A DNA stretch of 64,000 bases from positions 466,406-530,405 of the forward strand of contig NZ_QLLL01000001.1 of the NCBI RefSeq assembly GCF_003259335.1, read 5' to 3'. Positions 43,347 to 52,840 of this stretch are shown here, one piece after another; the stretch's first letter is position 1, and every line of letters begins with the position of its first letter. A program made the position numbers and the translations under genes. A model generated the notes under the pieces. It was given only the letters and a program-made list of their open reading frames with translations, ran no database searches and had not been told where the DNA came from. Source of the stretch: Chitinophaga skermanii. Lineage in GTDB: Bacteria; Bacteroidota; Bacteroidia; Chitinophagales; Chitinophagaceae.

Positions 43347-44805
43347 GAATAAAGTTTTCCTTGCCACACTCTTTAGCCTCGCAACATCTGGTGCCATGTC
43401 GCAAAGCATGTCGCTCGATGATGTGATTTTATCGGCCAAACAGAAATCGCCTTCCTATAACCGTGCGCAAAGTAATGCGCTCAACAGTTTATACCGTTAT
43501 AGATGGTTTTCTTCCGGGCAAATGCCGCAATTGGTATTGAACCTGGATAATAACTCGAGCTTCATGGGACAAACGATCGCCATCACGCAACCCGATGGTA
43601 CGATCGATTACCGCCGTCGTTCATATTCCTCAACTGCTGTAGGCCTATCGCTTACGCAGATTGTGCCCTTAACAGGTGGTAACTTCTCGTTTCGATCCGA
43701 TTTAGAGCGTACCGACCAGTTTACGCCTACAAGTGCACAGAACTATTTGAGTACACCGTTTTCTATCAACTATAACCAGCCTTCTATTATGTATAACCAG
43801 TATAGGTGGGATAGAAGAATTGAACCTTTGTTATATGATGAATCGAAACGTAAGTATATCGAAGATTTAGAAGTAGTTGCCTTAGATGCAGCCCGCTATT
43901 TCTTTGCTGCTGCGGCGGCGGAGAAAGTAGTGGCTATTTATGAAGATAACGTGAAGAACACGGATACTTTATATACCATTTCTAAAGGCCGTTACGAGTT
44001 AGGTAAGATCGCGGAGAATGATTTGTTACAGATTGAATTGAACCTATTGCGTAGTAAAACCACTTTGGAGCAAGCGATTGTAGAACGAGAGATAGCGATG
44101 CAGAACCTAAAAGTATTTTTGGGTATTCAGAAAGACGCGAAGTTGGCATTAACGCTGCCAGAGAATGTGCCCCAGTTTGATGTAGATGTGGAAAAAGCCT
44201 ATGCAGAAGCAGCCAGTAACCGTCAAGCCGTGATTGCCTTCAGGAGAAGAAGGTTGCAGGCTGAACAAAGCGTAGCCCAAGCACGCGGTAGTAACGGTTA
44301 CGAACTGAACTTGCGGGCGCAATTGGGTAGATCGAATAGTAACGAAGTGTTGAAAAACGCATACTCTGGCGGTAATACCCAGCAAACCCTTTCTGTTGGT
44401 GTGGCTGTACCGATTGTTGACTGGGGAAGGGCGCGCAACCGGGTAAAGCAAGCTAAAGCGAACCGCGATTTGAATGAAATTGATGTGCAATTGGATGAAA
44501 GAAACTTCGAACAAGAAATCTTCTTACAAAGTCAACAATTCAACATCCAAAAACGCCTCCTTGCCGGTGCCGCAAAATCAGATACCATTGCGCAATTACG
44601 CTACCAAATCACGAAAGAACGCTACTTAATCGGTAAAATCTCTATTACCGACCTAAACCTAGCCCAAGAAGAGATGAACCAAGCCAGCCGTGGCTATATC
44701 TCCGCCCTCGATAACTTCTGGACAGCGTACTACACCGTTAGGCGCCTAACATTATACGATTTCGAGAAAAGCGAAAAGATAACTTACAAGTTTTCAGATC
44801 GTTAG
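43339..44805 (+). CDS. TolC family outer-membrane efflux protein
   Basis: This 488-residue protein has a signal peptide (LATLFSLATSGAMSQS) and the duplicated helical coiled-coil repeats of TolC (AYAEAASNRQAVIAFRRRRL, SVGVAVPIVDWGRARNRVKQ, RYLIGKISITDLNLAQEEMN). I chose the ATG at 43339, which overlaps the permease stop by 8 bp; a TTG 15 bp upstream is less likely. It supplies the outer-membrane channel for the adaptor-permease pair. A strong terminator follows. Confidence 0.9.
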   Translation: MLKNKVFLATLFSLATSGAMSQSMSLDDVILSAKQKSPSYNRAQSNALNSLYRYRWFSSGQMPQLVLNLDNNSSFMGQTIAITQPDGTIDYRRRSYSSTAVGLSLTQIVPLTGGNFSFRSDLERTDQFTPTSAQNYLSTPFSINYNQPSIMYNQYRWDRRIEPLLYDESKRKYIEDLEVVALDAARYFFAAAAAEKVVAIYEDNVKNTDTLYTISKGRYELGKIAENDLLQIELNLLRSKTTLEQAIVEREIAMQNLKVFLGIQKDAKLALTLPENVPQFDVDVEKAYAEAASNRQAVIAFRRRRLQAEQSVAQARGSNGYELNLRAQLGRSNSNEVLKNAYSGGNTQQTLSVGVAVPIVDWGRARNRVKQAKANRDLNEIDVQLDERNFEQEIFLQSQQFNIQKRLLAGAAKSDTIAQLRYQITKERYLIGKISITDLNLAQEEMNQASRGYISALDNFWTAYYTVRRLTLYDFEKSEKITYKFSDR

Positions 44806-44830
44806 ATAGCAATATCCTTTCTTGAATAGG

Positions 44831-44868
44831 CAAAGGCCCTCTCGTTGGTATAGAGAGGGCCTTTGTAT
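44831..44868 (+). terminator. Terminator of the efflux operon
   Basis: CAAAGGCCCTCTC pairs perfectly with GAGAGGGCCTTTG across a 9-base loop, followed by a short T/A-rich tail. Confidence 0.85.
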
Positions 44869-44982
44869 TACTATTCATTATCAATGCAACTAAGCTTGCT
44901 TGCCTATATCCTACCAATTGATTACCTTTTCAAACCCTATTAGTACCCTTATCATTCCCTATTCCGAGTAGCTACCCTCCAT

Positions 44983-45126
44983 GTAAGAACAAGGTAATTT
45001 TCGGGTAGTTTCTAAGTAGCTACCATGTAATTTTCAAGTAATTTCTATGTAAATCCATGTAACTACCATGTAAATCCATGTACTTTCATCGTATTAGCAT
45101 CGTATGTTGATCGTGTGGTAATAGTA
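44983..45126 (+). repeat. Phased 10-11-bp degenerate repeat array B
   Basis: GTA (once GTG) triplets stand at 44983, 44994, 45005, 45016, 45027, 45038, 45049, 45059, 45070, 45080, 45091, 45102, 45113 and 45124. Twelve of the 14 start-to-start distances counted from the left are 11 and two are 10. Unit bodies are T/C rich (for example GTAGTTTCTAA, GTAATTTTCAA, GTAACTACCAT). Looser GTA triplets continue on both sides. The array lies in the 44869-45263 intergenic region, about 140 bp upstream of and co-oriented with the gene at 45264. No gene is supported inside the gap. Confidence 0.85.
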
Positions 45127-45263
45127 AATTACCTATATCTTCATCGATACTTCCTTATTTGTACCCTTATGATTTCCCATGATTACATGGTAGCCTGTTC
45201 TCTAAACGCAGTATGAGCAATGGTTTGGAGTAAATATTGGCATTATTTTTTCATAAGAAGGGT

Positions 45264-45863
45264 ATGCCATGGAATAAAATCATCATAGGAGGACTAGCGT
45301 TATTAACCATCTTATTCGGGGTAGATGCCTGCCGTGAAAGAAGGCATGCGTCGCGTATATTAGCTGAAAATCAGCGTTTGCTGAACGAGAACCGGGATTT
45401 AAGGAAATCAGTTTCCTTAACCTCCGAAACAGCGCAACAAATTGTTGATCGCCATGAAGTACAAGCTACACAACCCAAGTTCGTAGAACAACGCGCTTAT
45501 TATCGTAAAAACTGGCGCCAGTTCATATCCATTAATTCAAATGATTACAGAACAGGCTTATTCGGTGGTATTAAAAACTTAAAAATCACAGTCGGCAATC
45601 AAACCGATTACCAGCTAGATAACGTGGTAGTAGAAGTACAATACCTAAGAAGCAATGGCGACCAATTTAAAACTGAAAGCTACACCCTACGGAATGTACA
45701 GCCACGTTCCAATGGCGCTATTGAAGCGGCGGGGAGTAGGAAAGGTATGAAGGTGAAAATCCGGTTTGTAAGCATTACCAGTCAAAATATGGATTTCTGC
45801 TGGTCGGTGAATAAAAAGGTACCTCCCAATACCGATGATCCTTACCAATGCTCTAATCTTTAA
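45264..45863 (+). CDS. Membrane-anchored protein of unknown function
   Basis: This 199-residue protein has one N-terminal membrane helix (WNKIIIGGLALLTILFGV), then a short coiled coil (RRHASRILAENQRLLNENRD) and a soluble domain outside the cytoplasm. That domain contains the block GIKNLKITVGNQTDYQLDNV followed by VEVQYLRSNGD and LRNVQPRSNGAIEAAGSRKG, which resembles a beta-sandwich module that I recall from other Bacteroidota proteins. I chose the ATG at 45264; a TTG 27 bp upstream is possible. Function unknown. It stands alone between array B and a terminator. Confidence 0.68.
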   Translation: MPWNKIIIGGLALLTILFGVDACRERRHASRILAENQRLLNENRDLRKSVSLTSETAQQIVDRHEVQATQPKFVEQRAYYRKNWRQFISINSNDYRTGLFGGIKNLKITVGNQTDYQLDNVVVEVQYLRSNGDQFKTESYTLRNVQPRSNGAIEAAGSRKGMKVKIRFVSITSQNMDFCWSVNKKVPPNTDDPYQCSNL

Positions 45864-45876
45864 ATCATATCCTATT

Positions 45877-45911
45877 AAAAAAAGCGGGCACTACTAGGTA
45901 GAACCCGCTTT
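45877..45911 (+). terminator. Terminator downstream of the membrane-anchored gene
   Basis: AAAGCGGG pairs with CCCGCTTT across a 15-base loop; A- and T-rich flanks let it act in both directions. Confidence 0.65.
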
Positions 45912-45994
45912 ATATGTATGTAAGTACTTGAAAAGAGTAGGTTGTTTTCTGTGGTGAGAATGAGCAACAATATATGAGCCTTTTAACTGGCTCT

Positions 45995-47248
45995 TTACTT
46001 CCTTCCCTTCACTTTCACCGTTCCAATTTCGCTACCATCGTCTTTCAACATTGTTAGCACCAATTGTTCTTGGTTGGCTTTTACCTTAATTAAAGTGCGG
46101 TTACCGGCTTTAGGGCCGCCACCAATTACAAACGGGTAGTTATGTTTACCGGCTTCTGGCTGGTAGATCCCAAACTTGTGGGTATGCCCGGCGATGAAAA
46201 GATCAATTTTAGCATCGTTGAAGATGGGGCCGAAGAGTTCCCGGCAATGTACGGTGCCATGGGCCTCGTCGGAATGGTAATGAGGAATATGCATCATGAC
46301 TACCCTGTACTTGGCTTTTTTAAATTCCGGGGTTTGCACGGCGCGTTTCAGCCAGGCTTGCTGTTGTTCGCGGTACTGGTCGAAATCCACGATGCCGGCA
46401 TATACAGGATGTGTATCTTCTTTATCCTCGCCTGTATCTAGTACAATGGCATGTACAGGTCCGCGGGTAAACGAATAGTAGTACCGGTTGTTCGGGTTAT
46501 CGAAATAGCTATCGATCTGCCGTGCAAACTTCCCCCTGGTTTCGTGGTTACCCCGTACAAATAGGAACGGTTTTTCCGAAGCAAATACCTCTGACGTAGG
46601 CTTAAATAAGTGATCTACGAGTTGTTGCTCCCCGGTTTGATAGTCGAACATGTCGCCGTTTAAGAATACAAAATCGTACGGATCGTTCCCATTCAAGCTA
46701 ATGAGGTCTTTAAAAGAGTTCGGGCGATCGTGTATATCATTGAGAATCAACCAGGATGTTTCCTTGGCGGCTGGATTGATAGTGGTAAATGAGTATACTT
46801 CGGAAAAGATGGTTTCTCCGTAAGTAAGTTTATAAGGTTGGAAATCAACGATTTCTTTGGATACGGCTTTGTAATAATAGGTGGTATTGGGTTTTAAATC
46901 GGTGAGCACAATTTTATGCAACGTGGAATTAGCATCTACCAAGCCATTGGTAACATGGTGAGCCTTTTCGCTGAGTTGTTGGGCATTTTCGCCGAATTCT
47001 ACCCAACTATAACAAGGTTTATTGGTAAGCCAAAAAATTGTAATGTGAGTGCTGCCGGGGTTTTGAAGGTACGGCGCACATAAAAACTGGGTATTATCAG
47101 TGCTGTTAAGAGGAGGAGATTGATTATCTTGCAGAACATTTTTCGCAGTAGAAGCAAGCGGTGATATACCGAAAACCCCTAATAGCCCGGCTTTTGATAC
47201 ATTTCCTAAGAAGTTGCGCCGGTTGAGTTGTTGGTTTTTAGTCGACAT
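45995..47248 (-). CDS. Tat-exported metallophosphoesterase (purple-acid-phosphatase-like)
   Basis: This 417-residue protein starts with a Tat signal (NRRNFLGNVSKAGLLGVFG). It continues with a fibronectin-III-like domain (about 50-140, TIFWLTNKPCYSWVEFG, LKPNTTYYYKAVS) and a calcineurin-like phosphoesterase domain. The metal motifs are LNDIHDRP near 170, FLNGDMFDYQ near 195, FVRGNHETRGK near 230, MMHIPHYHSDEAHG near 320 and FIAGHTHKFG near 355. Binuclear metal centre and phosphoester hydrolysis in the periplasm follow from the family. The substrate is unknown. It is divergent from atpD. Confidence 0.88.
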   Translation of the reverse strand: MSTKNQQLNRRNFLGNVSKAGLLGVFGISPLASTAKNVLQDNQSPPLNSTDNTQFLCAPYLQNPGSTHITIFWLTNKPCYSWVEFGENAQQLSEKAHHVTNGLVDANSTLHKIVLTDLKPNTTYYYKAVSKEIVDFQPYKLTYGETIFSEVYSFTTINPAAKETSWLILNDIHDRPNSFKDLISLNGNDPYDFVFLNGDMFDYQTGEQQLVDHLFKPTSEVFASEKPFLFVRGNHETRGKFARQIDSYFDNPNNRYYYSFTRGPVHAIVLDTGEDKEDTHPVYAGIVDFDQYREQQQAWLKRAVQTPEFKKAKYRVVMMHIPHYHSDEAHGTVHCRELFGPIFNDAKIDLFIAGHTHKFGIYQPEAGKHNYPFVIGGGPKAGNRTLIKVKANQEQLVLTMLKDDGSEIGTVKVKGRK

Positions 47249-47374
47249 ATGATAAGCGGATATAATTTGAGTGTTTAAATATAGAATTCACTCATCTGAA
47301 AAAGAAACCGCACATCATAATTCACAGAACAGTAAACGGTTGTAGCGCACTTGGAATTTTTTGGACTGTTATAA

Positions 47375-48961
<1,587 letters not shown>

Positions 48962-48971
48962 ATGATAATAA

Positions 48972-49004
48972 CCGGTGAGCCTTGTTAACCACAAGGTTCA
49001 CCGG
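48972..49004 (+). other. Hairpin between atpD and atpC
   Basis: CCGGTGA-G-CCTTG pairs with CAAGG-T-TCACCGG around a 7-base loop. It has no T-run, so it may tune mRNA stability or the relative output of beta and epsilon subunits. Confidence 0.55.
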
Positions 49005-49050
49005 CCTAAATATAGCGGCCGATTACCGCGTCACGAATAAATAATTATTC

Positions 49051-49302
49051 ATGCTATTAGAAATATTAACACCGGAAAGAAAACTATACACAGGCGAAGT
49101 GTACGGCGTACAATTACCTGGTATAGACGGTTCTTTCGAAATCCTTGATAAACACGCCCCGCTCATTGCAGCATTGGGTACAGGGTCTATGAAGGTATTG
49201 AAAGATAAAAATAGCGCTGACAATTACACTATTTCAGGCGGGTTCGTAGAAGTTTTAAATAACAAAGCGACCGTTCTGGTGGAAGGTGCCAGCGTAAAAT
49301 AA
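49051..49302 (+). CDS. atpC: ATP synthase F1 subunit epsilon
   Basis: This 83-residue protein is the N-terminal beta-sandwich of subunit epsilon: LEILTPERKLYTGEVYGVQL, PGIDGSFEILDKHAPLIAAL and YTISGGFVEVLNNKATVLVE. The C-terminal helical hairpin, which inhibits ATPase in other bacteria, is absent; short epsilon subunits of this kind are usual in Bacteroidota. It follows atpD by 89 bp with a hairpin between. Confidence 0.92.
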   Translation: MLLEILTPERKLYTGEVYGVQLPGIDGSFEILDKHAPLIAALGTGSMKVLKDKNSADNYTISGGFVEVLNNKATVLVEGASVK

Positions 49303-49343
49303 TACTGAATTCAGTTCGCTGAGAAAGTGATTTTGATAATAAT

Positions 49344-49376
49344 AAACGTCTCTACCTCGTAGAGGCGTTTTTATTT
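49344..49376 (+). terminator. Terminator of the atpDC operon
   Basis: AAACGTCTCTAC pairs with GTAGAGGCGTTT (one G-T pair) over CTC, followed by TTATTTT. Confidence 0.85.
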
Positions 49377-49562
49377 TGTAGGAAGTACTATTCCCATATC
49401 GGGAATACCACTTTCATTAACAAGTAATTAAGTTGTTCGAATAATAGAATGGGAGATATTTGGGGGTAACGTTTACTAGCCAAGTAAAACCTAGTTTAAG
49501 CCTAACAGCCAATTAGCATATCATAAGTACAGTATAGATGTGCCGCCATTAGGGCTGGCTGT

Positions 49563-50123
49563 TTAGTTCAATGAAGGATCAATAGGGAAATTAGCCATTA
49601 ACTGTATTACCGGGTCCTCGATTTTCTTTAAAGCGTTCTGCCAAATGTTCTGGGCATCGTGGCTAAATAATAACGATGGGTCTTGTACTTTCGTAGCTAA
49701 CCAGCTGCCTTCTTTAATCTCTTCTTCGAGCTGGTTTTGATCCCAACCACTATAACCTACGAAAAACTTCACCAAGTCTAAATCCAGCAATCCAACATTT
49801 AAATACTCCACTACCTTCTCGTAATCACCACCCCAATACATCCCGTTGCCTAAATCCACGCCGCCATCGATAATACCGGGTAATTGGTGAATGAAATGCA
49901 GGGTGTCGTACTTTACCGGGCCGCCAACGTATAAAGGCACGTTGGGGTGCTGAATATTGGGTACCACTTCTGCCAACGTAACCGGGCATAAGTTGTTCAC
50001 TACGAAACCAAATGTTCCATCGGCTTCCGTATGCTCACATACCAATATAACGCTCCTTGCAAAGTTGGGGTCTTTTAAGAAAGGATCTGCAATCAACATC
50101 GTCCCTGGAGAAAGTATGGCCAT
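49563..50123 (-). CDS. YqgE/AlgH family protein
   Basis: This 186-residue protein shows the family signatures SPGTMLIADPFLKDPNFARS (residues 5-24), VILVCEHTEADGTFGFVVNN, the GGPV turn and FVGYSGWDQNQLEEEIKEGS near 130. Members occur across bacteria; AlgH is linked to alginate regulation in Pseudomonas, but no general biochemical role is known. Transcribed alone from the -7 element at 50146. Confidence 0.9.
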   Translation of the reverse strand: MAILSPGTMLIADPFLKDPNFARSVILVCEHTEADGTFGFVVNNLCPVTLAEVVPNIQHPNVPLYVGGPVKYDTLHFIHQLPGIIDGGVDLGNGMYWGGDYEKVVEYLNVGLLDLDLVKFFVGYSGWDQNQLEEEIKEGSWLATKVQDPSLLFSHDAQNIWQNALKKIEDPVIQLMANFPIDPSLN

Positions 50124-50145
50124 ATCACATAAGTTTGATGCAATT

Positions 50146-50153
50146 CAAATGTA
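50146..50153 (-). promoter_or_regulatory. Candidate -7 element of the YqgE gene
   Basis: TACATTTG on the minus strand matches TAnnTTTG exactly, 22 bp before the ATG. The upstream region is T-rich but has no TTTG at -33. Confidence 0.45.
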
Positions 50154-50189
50154 ACACAGAAAACTAATAAAAAAGAAGGAAATTATAGA

Positions 50190-50363
50190 AAAGAAAAAAG
50201 GAGGCTAGACAACCTCCTTACCATTTTATCAACCAAAATCTAAATCGCTTATGGAACGAATCCACGTCGATGTATGTAGAAAGTTTAAAACTCTTTGTTT
50301 GAAATTTTGAAATCCTGGCGTTTGACCAGTACTATATACTTATCAAATTTAGTACCAAGATTG
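50190..50363 (-). ncRNA. Candidate small RNA upstream of the YqgE gene
   Basis: An exact -7 element (TACCTTTG, 50369-50376, minus strand) faces a strong intrinsic terminator about 170 bp later: AAGGAGG pairs with CCTCCTT (50198-50219), followed by TTTTTTCTTTTC. No complete gene lies between them. One frame is open for about 37 codons ending at 50218 (contains SKFQTKSFKLSTYIDVD) but has no ATG, GTG or TTG after the preceding stop. A small RNA or a decayed gene remnant are both possible. Confidence 0.4.
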
Positions 50364-50474
50364 TAATGCAAAGGTAGGGGATTGTAGAGTAATTCCGGTA
50401 TAAATTCTCCGTTAAAATTACGTTAAAGTGATGTTGTATTGTAAGAAACAAGCTGGATGCGTATTTCGAGATAA

Positions 50475-50482
50475 TAATTTTG
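50475..50482 (+). promoter_or_regulatory. Candidate -7 element of the histidine kinase gene
   Basis: TAATTTTG is an exact TAnnTTTG match, 95 bp before the chosen start. A 12-bp perfect palindrome TTGCTATAGCAA follows at 50491-50502. Confidence 0.4.
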
Positions 50483-50577
50483 TATCATAGTTGCTATAGC
50501 AATTATTTATTTTTAACAAAATAAGGCACTGTTGCAATTATTTGTTTATCTATTTTTATGGTTCTATTTTTAAGTGC

Positions 50578-51924
50578 ATGTGGCCGTTAAAGAAAATATT
50601 CCCCGTAATTATCATTCTAATTACGTTGTCGCTCCTAGGTAGTATCGCTATCCAAGTGAACTGGATTACAAATGCCGTTCACCTACGGAAAGAATCCTAC
50701 CAAGAAAGGATGCAAGAAGTGGTAGCCCAAGTGGCTTCCAACCTGTACGACCGTACTACGCGTATTAGCGTTAGAACGGTACGTATGCGCAGTAGTATCG
50801 ACCCTACCGGTAACCGCGTAATGCTCGAAGGCTTTACCAGCGATCCTACTACCTACAAGATGAATCAATACAGCGTTGTAGATGTACGCGCCATGATTGA
50901 CTCGGCCTTGCGCAAACAAAAAATCAAAGCTGAATACGAATTCGGGATCGAATCCATCACGCCTTTTGGTAATACTGTGAAAGTAGCATCCAGGAATTTT
51001 CCAAGACTACGGGCTGAATTAGATTCGTCTGTCTACTTGGCGCCTTTCGTATCGCCAATTGTACGCGACCTGTCGGAATTGACAGATTCACCTGACGTTA
51101 TTACCATCATCGTACCCAAACCCAACTTACTTAAATCACTGGGGTTAATGATCGTGGGCAACGTACTGTTCACCATCATCATTATCGCGGCCTTTTCGCT
51201 GACGGTACGAACGATGTTCAGCCAGAAAAAACTATCAGAGATTAAGTCCGACTTTATCAACAACATGACCCACGAGTTGAAAACGCCTTTGGCTACCATA
51301 TCATTGGCGATTGATGCAATTGGGAACGAGAAAGTGATGGACAATAAAGATAAAATTCGCTACTTCTCCGGCATTATTAAAGAGGAGAATAAACGGATGA
51401 ACAGGCAAGTAGAAACCATTTTGCAAAGTGCACAGTTAGAGAAAGACGAACTGGAGATGAAGAAAACCGTGATTGATGTACACCAGCTGATCAACAAAAC
51501 GGTGGATAACTTGCAGTTACAACTCGATAACAAATCCGGTAAGGTAGAACTGCAACTGGATGCGCATCAACCCATCATCAGCGCCGACGAAGTACACTTC
51601 TCCAACCTCATTTTCAACTTACTCGATAACGCGATTAAGTACTCGAAAGAAGAAGGTTTGTTGATCAAAATACAAACCCAAAACACGCGTAAAAGCTTAC
51701 AAATTACCATTGCCGATAATGGTATTGGTATGTCGAAAGACACCGTGTCGCGCATATTCGAGAAGTTCTACCGCGCTCATACAGGTAATGTGCATAATGT
51801 AAAAGGCTTCGGCTTGGGCTTGGCTTACGTGAAGGCGATTGTAGATGCACATAAAGGTAAAATCAAGGTGGAAAGCACGATTGGAAAAGGTTCGAAATTT
51901 ATACTAGAGTTTCCGCAAGATTAA
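50578..51924 (+). CDS. Orphan sensor histidine kinase
   Basis: This 448-residue kinase has a first membrane helix (IFPVIIILITLSLLGSIAIQ), a periplasmic sensor of about 150 residues without a recognised fold, and a second helix (LMIVGNVLFTIIIIAAFSL). HisKA has the phosphorylated His in INNMTHELKTPLATIS. The HATPase domain has N box LIFNLLDNAIKYS, G1 ITIADNGIGMSKD, F box RIFEKFYRAH and G2 GFGLGLAYV. I chose the ATG at 50578; a TTG at 50542 is in frame. No response regulator is adjacent, so its partner is encoded elsewhere. Confidence 0.9.
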   Translation: MWPLKKIFPVIIILITLSLLGSIAIQVNWITNAVHLRKESYQERMQEVVAQVASNLYDRTTRISVRTVRMRSSIDPTGNRVMLEGFTSDPTTYKMNQYSVVDVRAMIDSALRKQKIKAEYEFGIESITPFGNTVKVASRNFPRLRAELDSSVYLAPFVSPIVRDLSELTDSPDVITIIVPKPNLLKSLGLMIVGNVLFTIIIIAAFSLTVRTMFSQKKLSEIKSDFINNMTHELKTPLATISLAIDAIGNEKVMDNKDKIRYFSGIIKEENKRMNRQVETILQSAQLEKDELEMKKTVIDVHQLINKTVDNLQLQLDNKSGKVELQLDAHQPIISADEVHFSNLIFNLLDNAIKYSKEEGLLIKIQTQNTRKSLQITIADNGIGMSKDTVSRIFEKFYRAHTGNVHNVKGFGLGLAYVKAIVDAHKGKIKVESTIGKGSKFILEFPQD

Positions 51925-51960
51925 GTAACGTATTTTTGTGGCGAATAAAGCATAGGACTC

Positions 51961-52770
51961 ATGGCATTAACTGAAAAAGAAATATTTAGATACAAGCATC
52001 CCATTGCCGTACCGGGCATGGGCATTGATATGCAAGAAGCGCTGAAAGCTGCGCGTATTTTGATTGTAGGTGCAGGCGGATTGGGTAGTCCTATTTTGCA
52101 ATACTTAAGTGGCGCCGGTGTAGGAGTATTAGGCATCGCGGATTATGGTGTGATCTTAGAGGAAGACTTACACCGTATGCCTTTGTATCAAATGCAAGAT
52201 GTGCGTAAGCACAAAGCAAAAATGGCATCCAGCAGGTTATGGGCATTAAACCCGTACGCGAAACATTATCCTTTCTTAATTCAAATTAAACCTGGAAACG
52301 TTGCACAAGTAATTGAAGGGTTCGACTTGATTGTAGATTGTTCGCAGCACGTACCCACCCACTTGGTGATTAACGATGCTTGTGTGCTGCAAGACAAACC
52401 ATTTGTGATTGCAGAAGTGCATAACTGGATGGCATGGTTTGGTGGCTTCAACATGCCGGTGTTGAATAATGAAAGAAGCGCCAGCTACCGTTGCAATACA
52501 CATGTGATCGACGAGTACCGGAATTTTGATGCAGGTTCCCTGGGGCCTACCCATGGTGCTACAGCCTTACAATTGGCAACCGAAATCATGAAGTATATAG
52601 CAGGCGTACCGGCATTAGCAGGTAAACTCTATACTTGTAACTTCTTACATCATCAATACGGTACGGTTGATTTAGTACCGAATGTGGAAATTATTACCGA
52701 GGTGAAAACAGTCGGTATTTTAACAGCCGAAATTTATGGCATGGAGATCGTGCCGGATGTTGAAGATTAA
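51961..52770 (+). CDS. ThiF/MoeB/HesA family adenylyltransferase-like protein
   Basis: This 269-residue E1-like protein has the nucleotide-binding start ARILIVGAGGLGSPILQYLS (about residue 31) and the arginine-finger block EEDLHRMPLYQMQDVRKHKA (about 65). LIVDCSQHVPTHLVINDAC and HGATALQLATEIMKYIAG follow. It adenylates a ubiquitin-like sulfur carrier in ThiF and MoeB. The two CxxC zinc pairs found in MoeB/ThiF are not visible. No ThiS- or MoaD-like gene lies next to it. The partner and product are unknown. A strong terminator follows. Confidence 0.82.
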   Translation: MALTEKEIFRYKHPIAVPGMGIDMQEALKAARILIVGAGGLGSPILQYLSGAGVGVLGIADYGVILEEDLHRMPLYQMQDVRKHKAKMASSRLWALNPYAKHYPFLIQIKPGNVAQVIEGFDLIVDCSQHVPTHLVINDACVLQDKPFVIAEVHNWMAWFGGFNMPVLNNERSASYRCNTHVIDEYRNFDAGSLGPTHGATALQLATEIMKYIAGVPALAGKLYTCNFLHHQYGTVDLVPNVEIITEVKTVGILTAEIYGMEIVPDVED

Positions 52771-52798
52771 TTAAACGAACACATCATTTTAAATACCG

Positions 52799-52830
52799 CT
52801 GCATCAACATATTGTTGATGCAGTTTTTTT
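52799..52830 (+). terminator. Terminator of the ThiF-like gene
   Basis: CTGCATCAACA pairs perfectly with TGTTGATGCAG over TAT, followed by seven T. Confidence 0.9.
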
Positions 52831-52840
52831 ATTTTTCAGT

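Noticed and set aside
44983..45126. CRISPR array
   Set aside because: The unit is 10-11 bp without conserved repeats and unique spacers of CRISPR length, and no cas genes are present.
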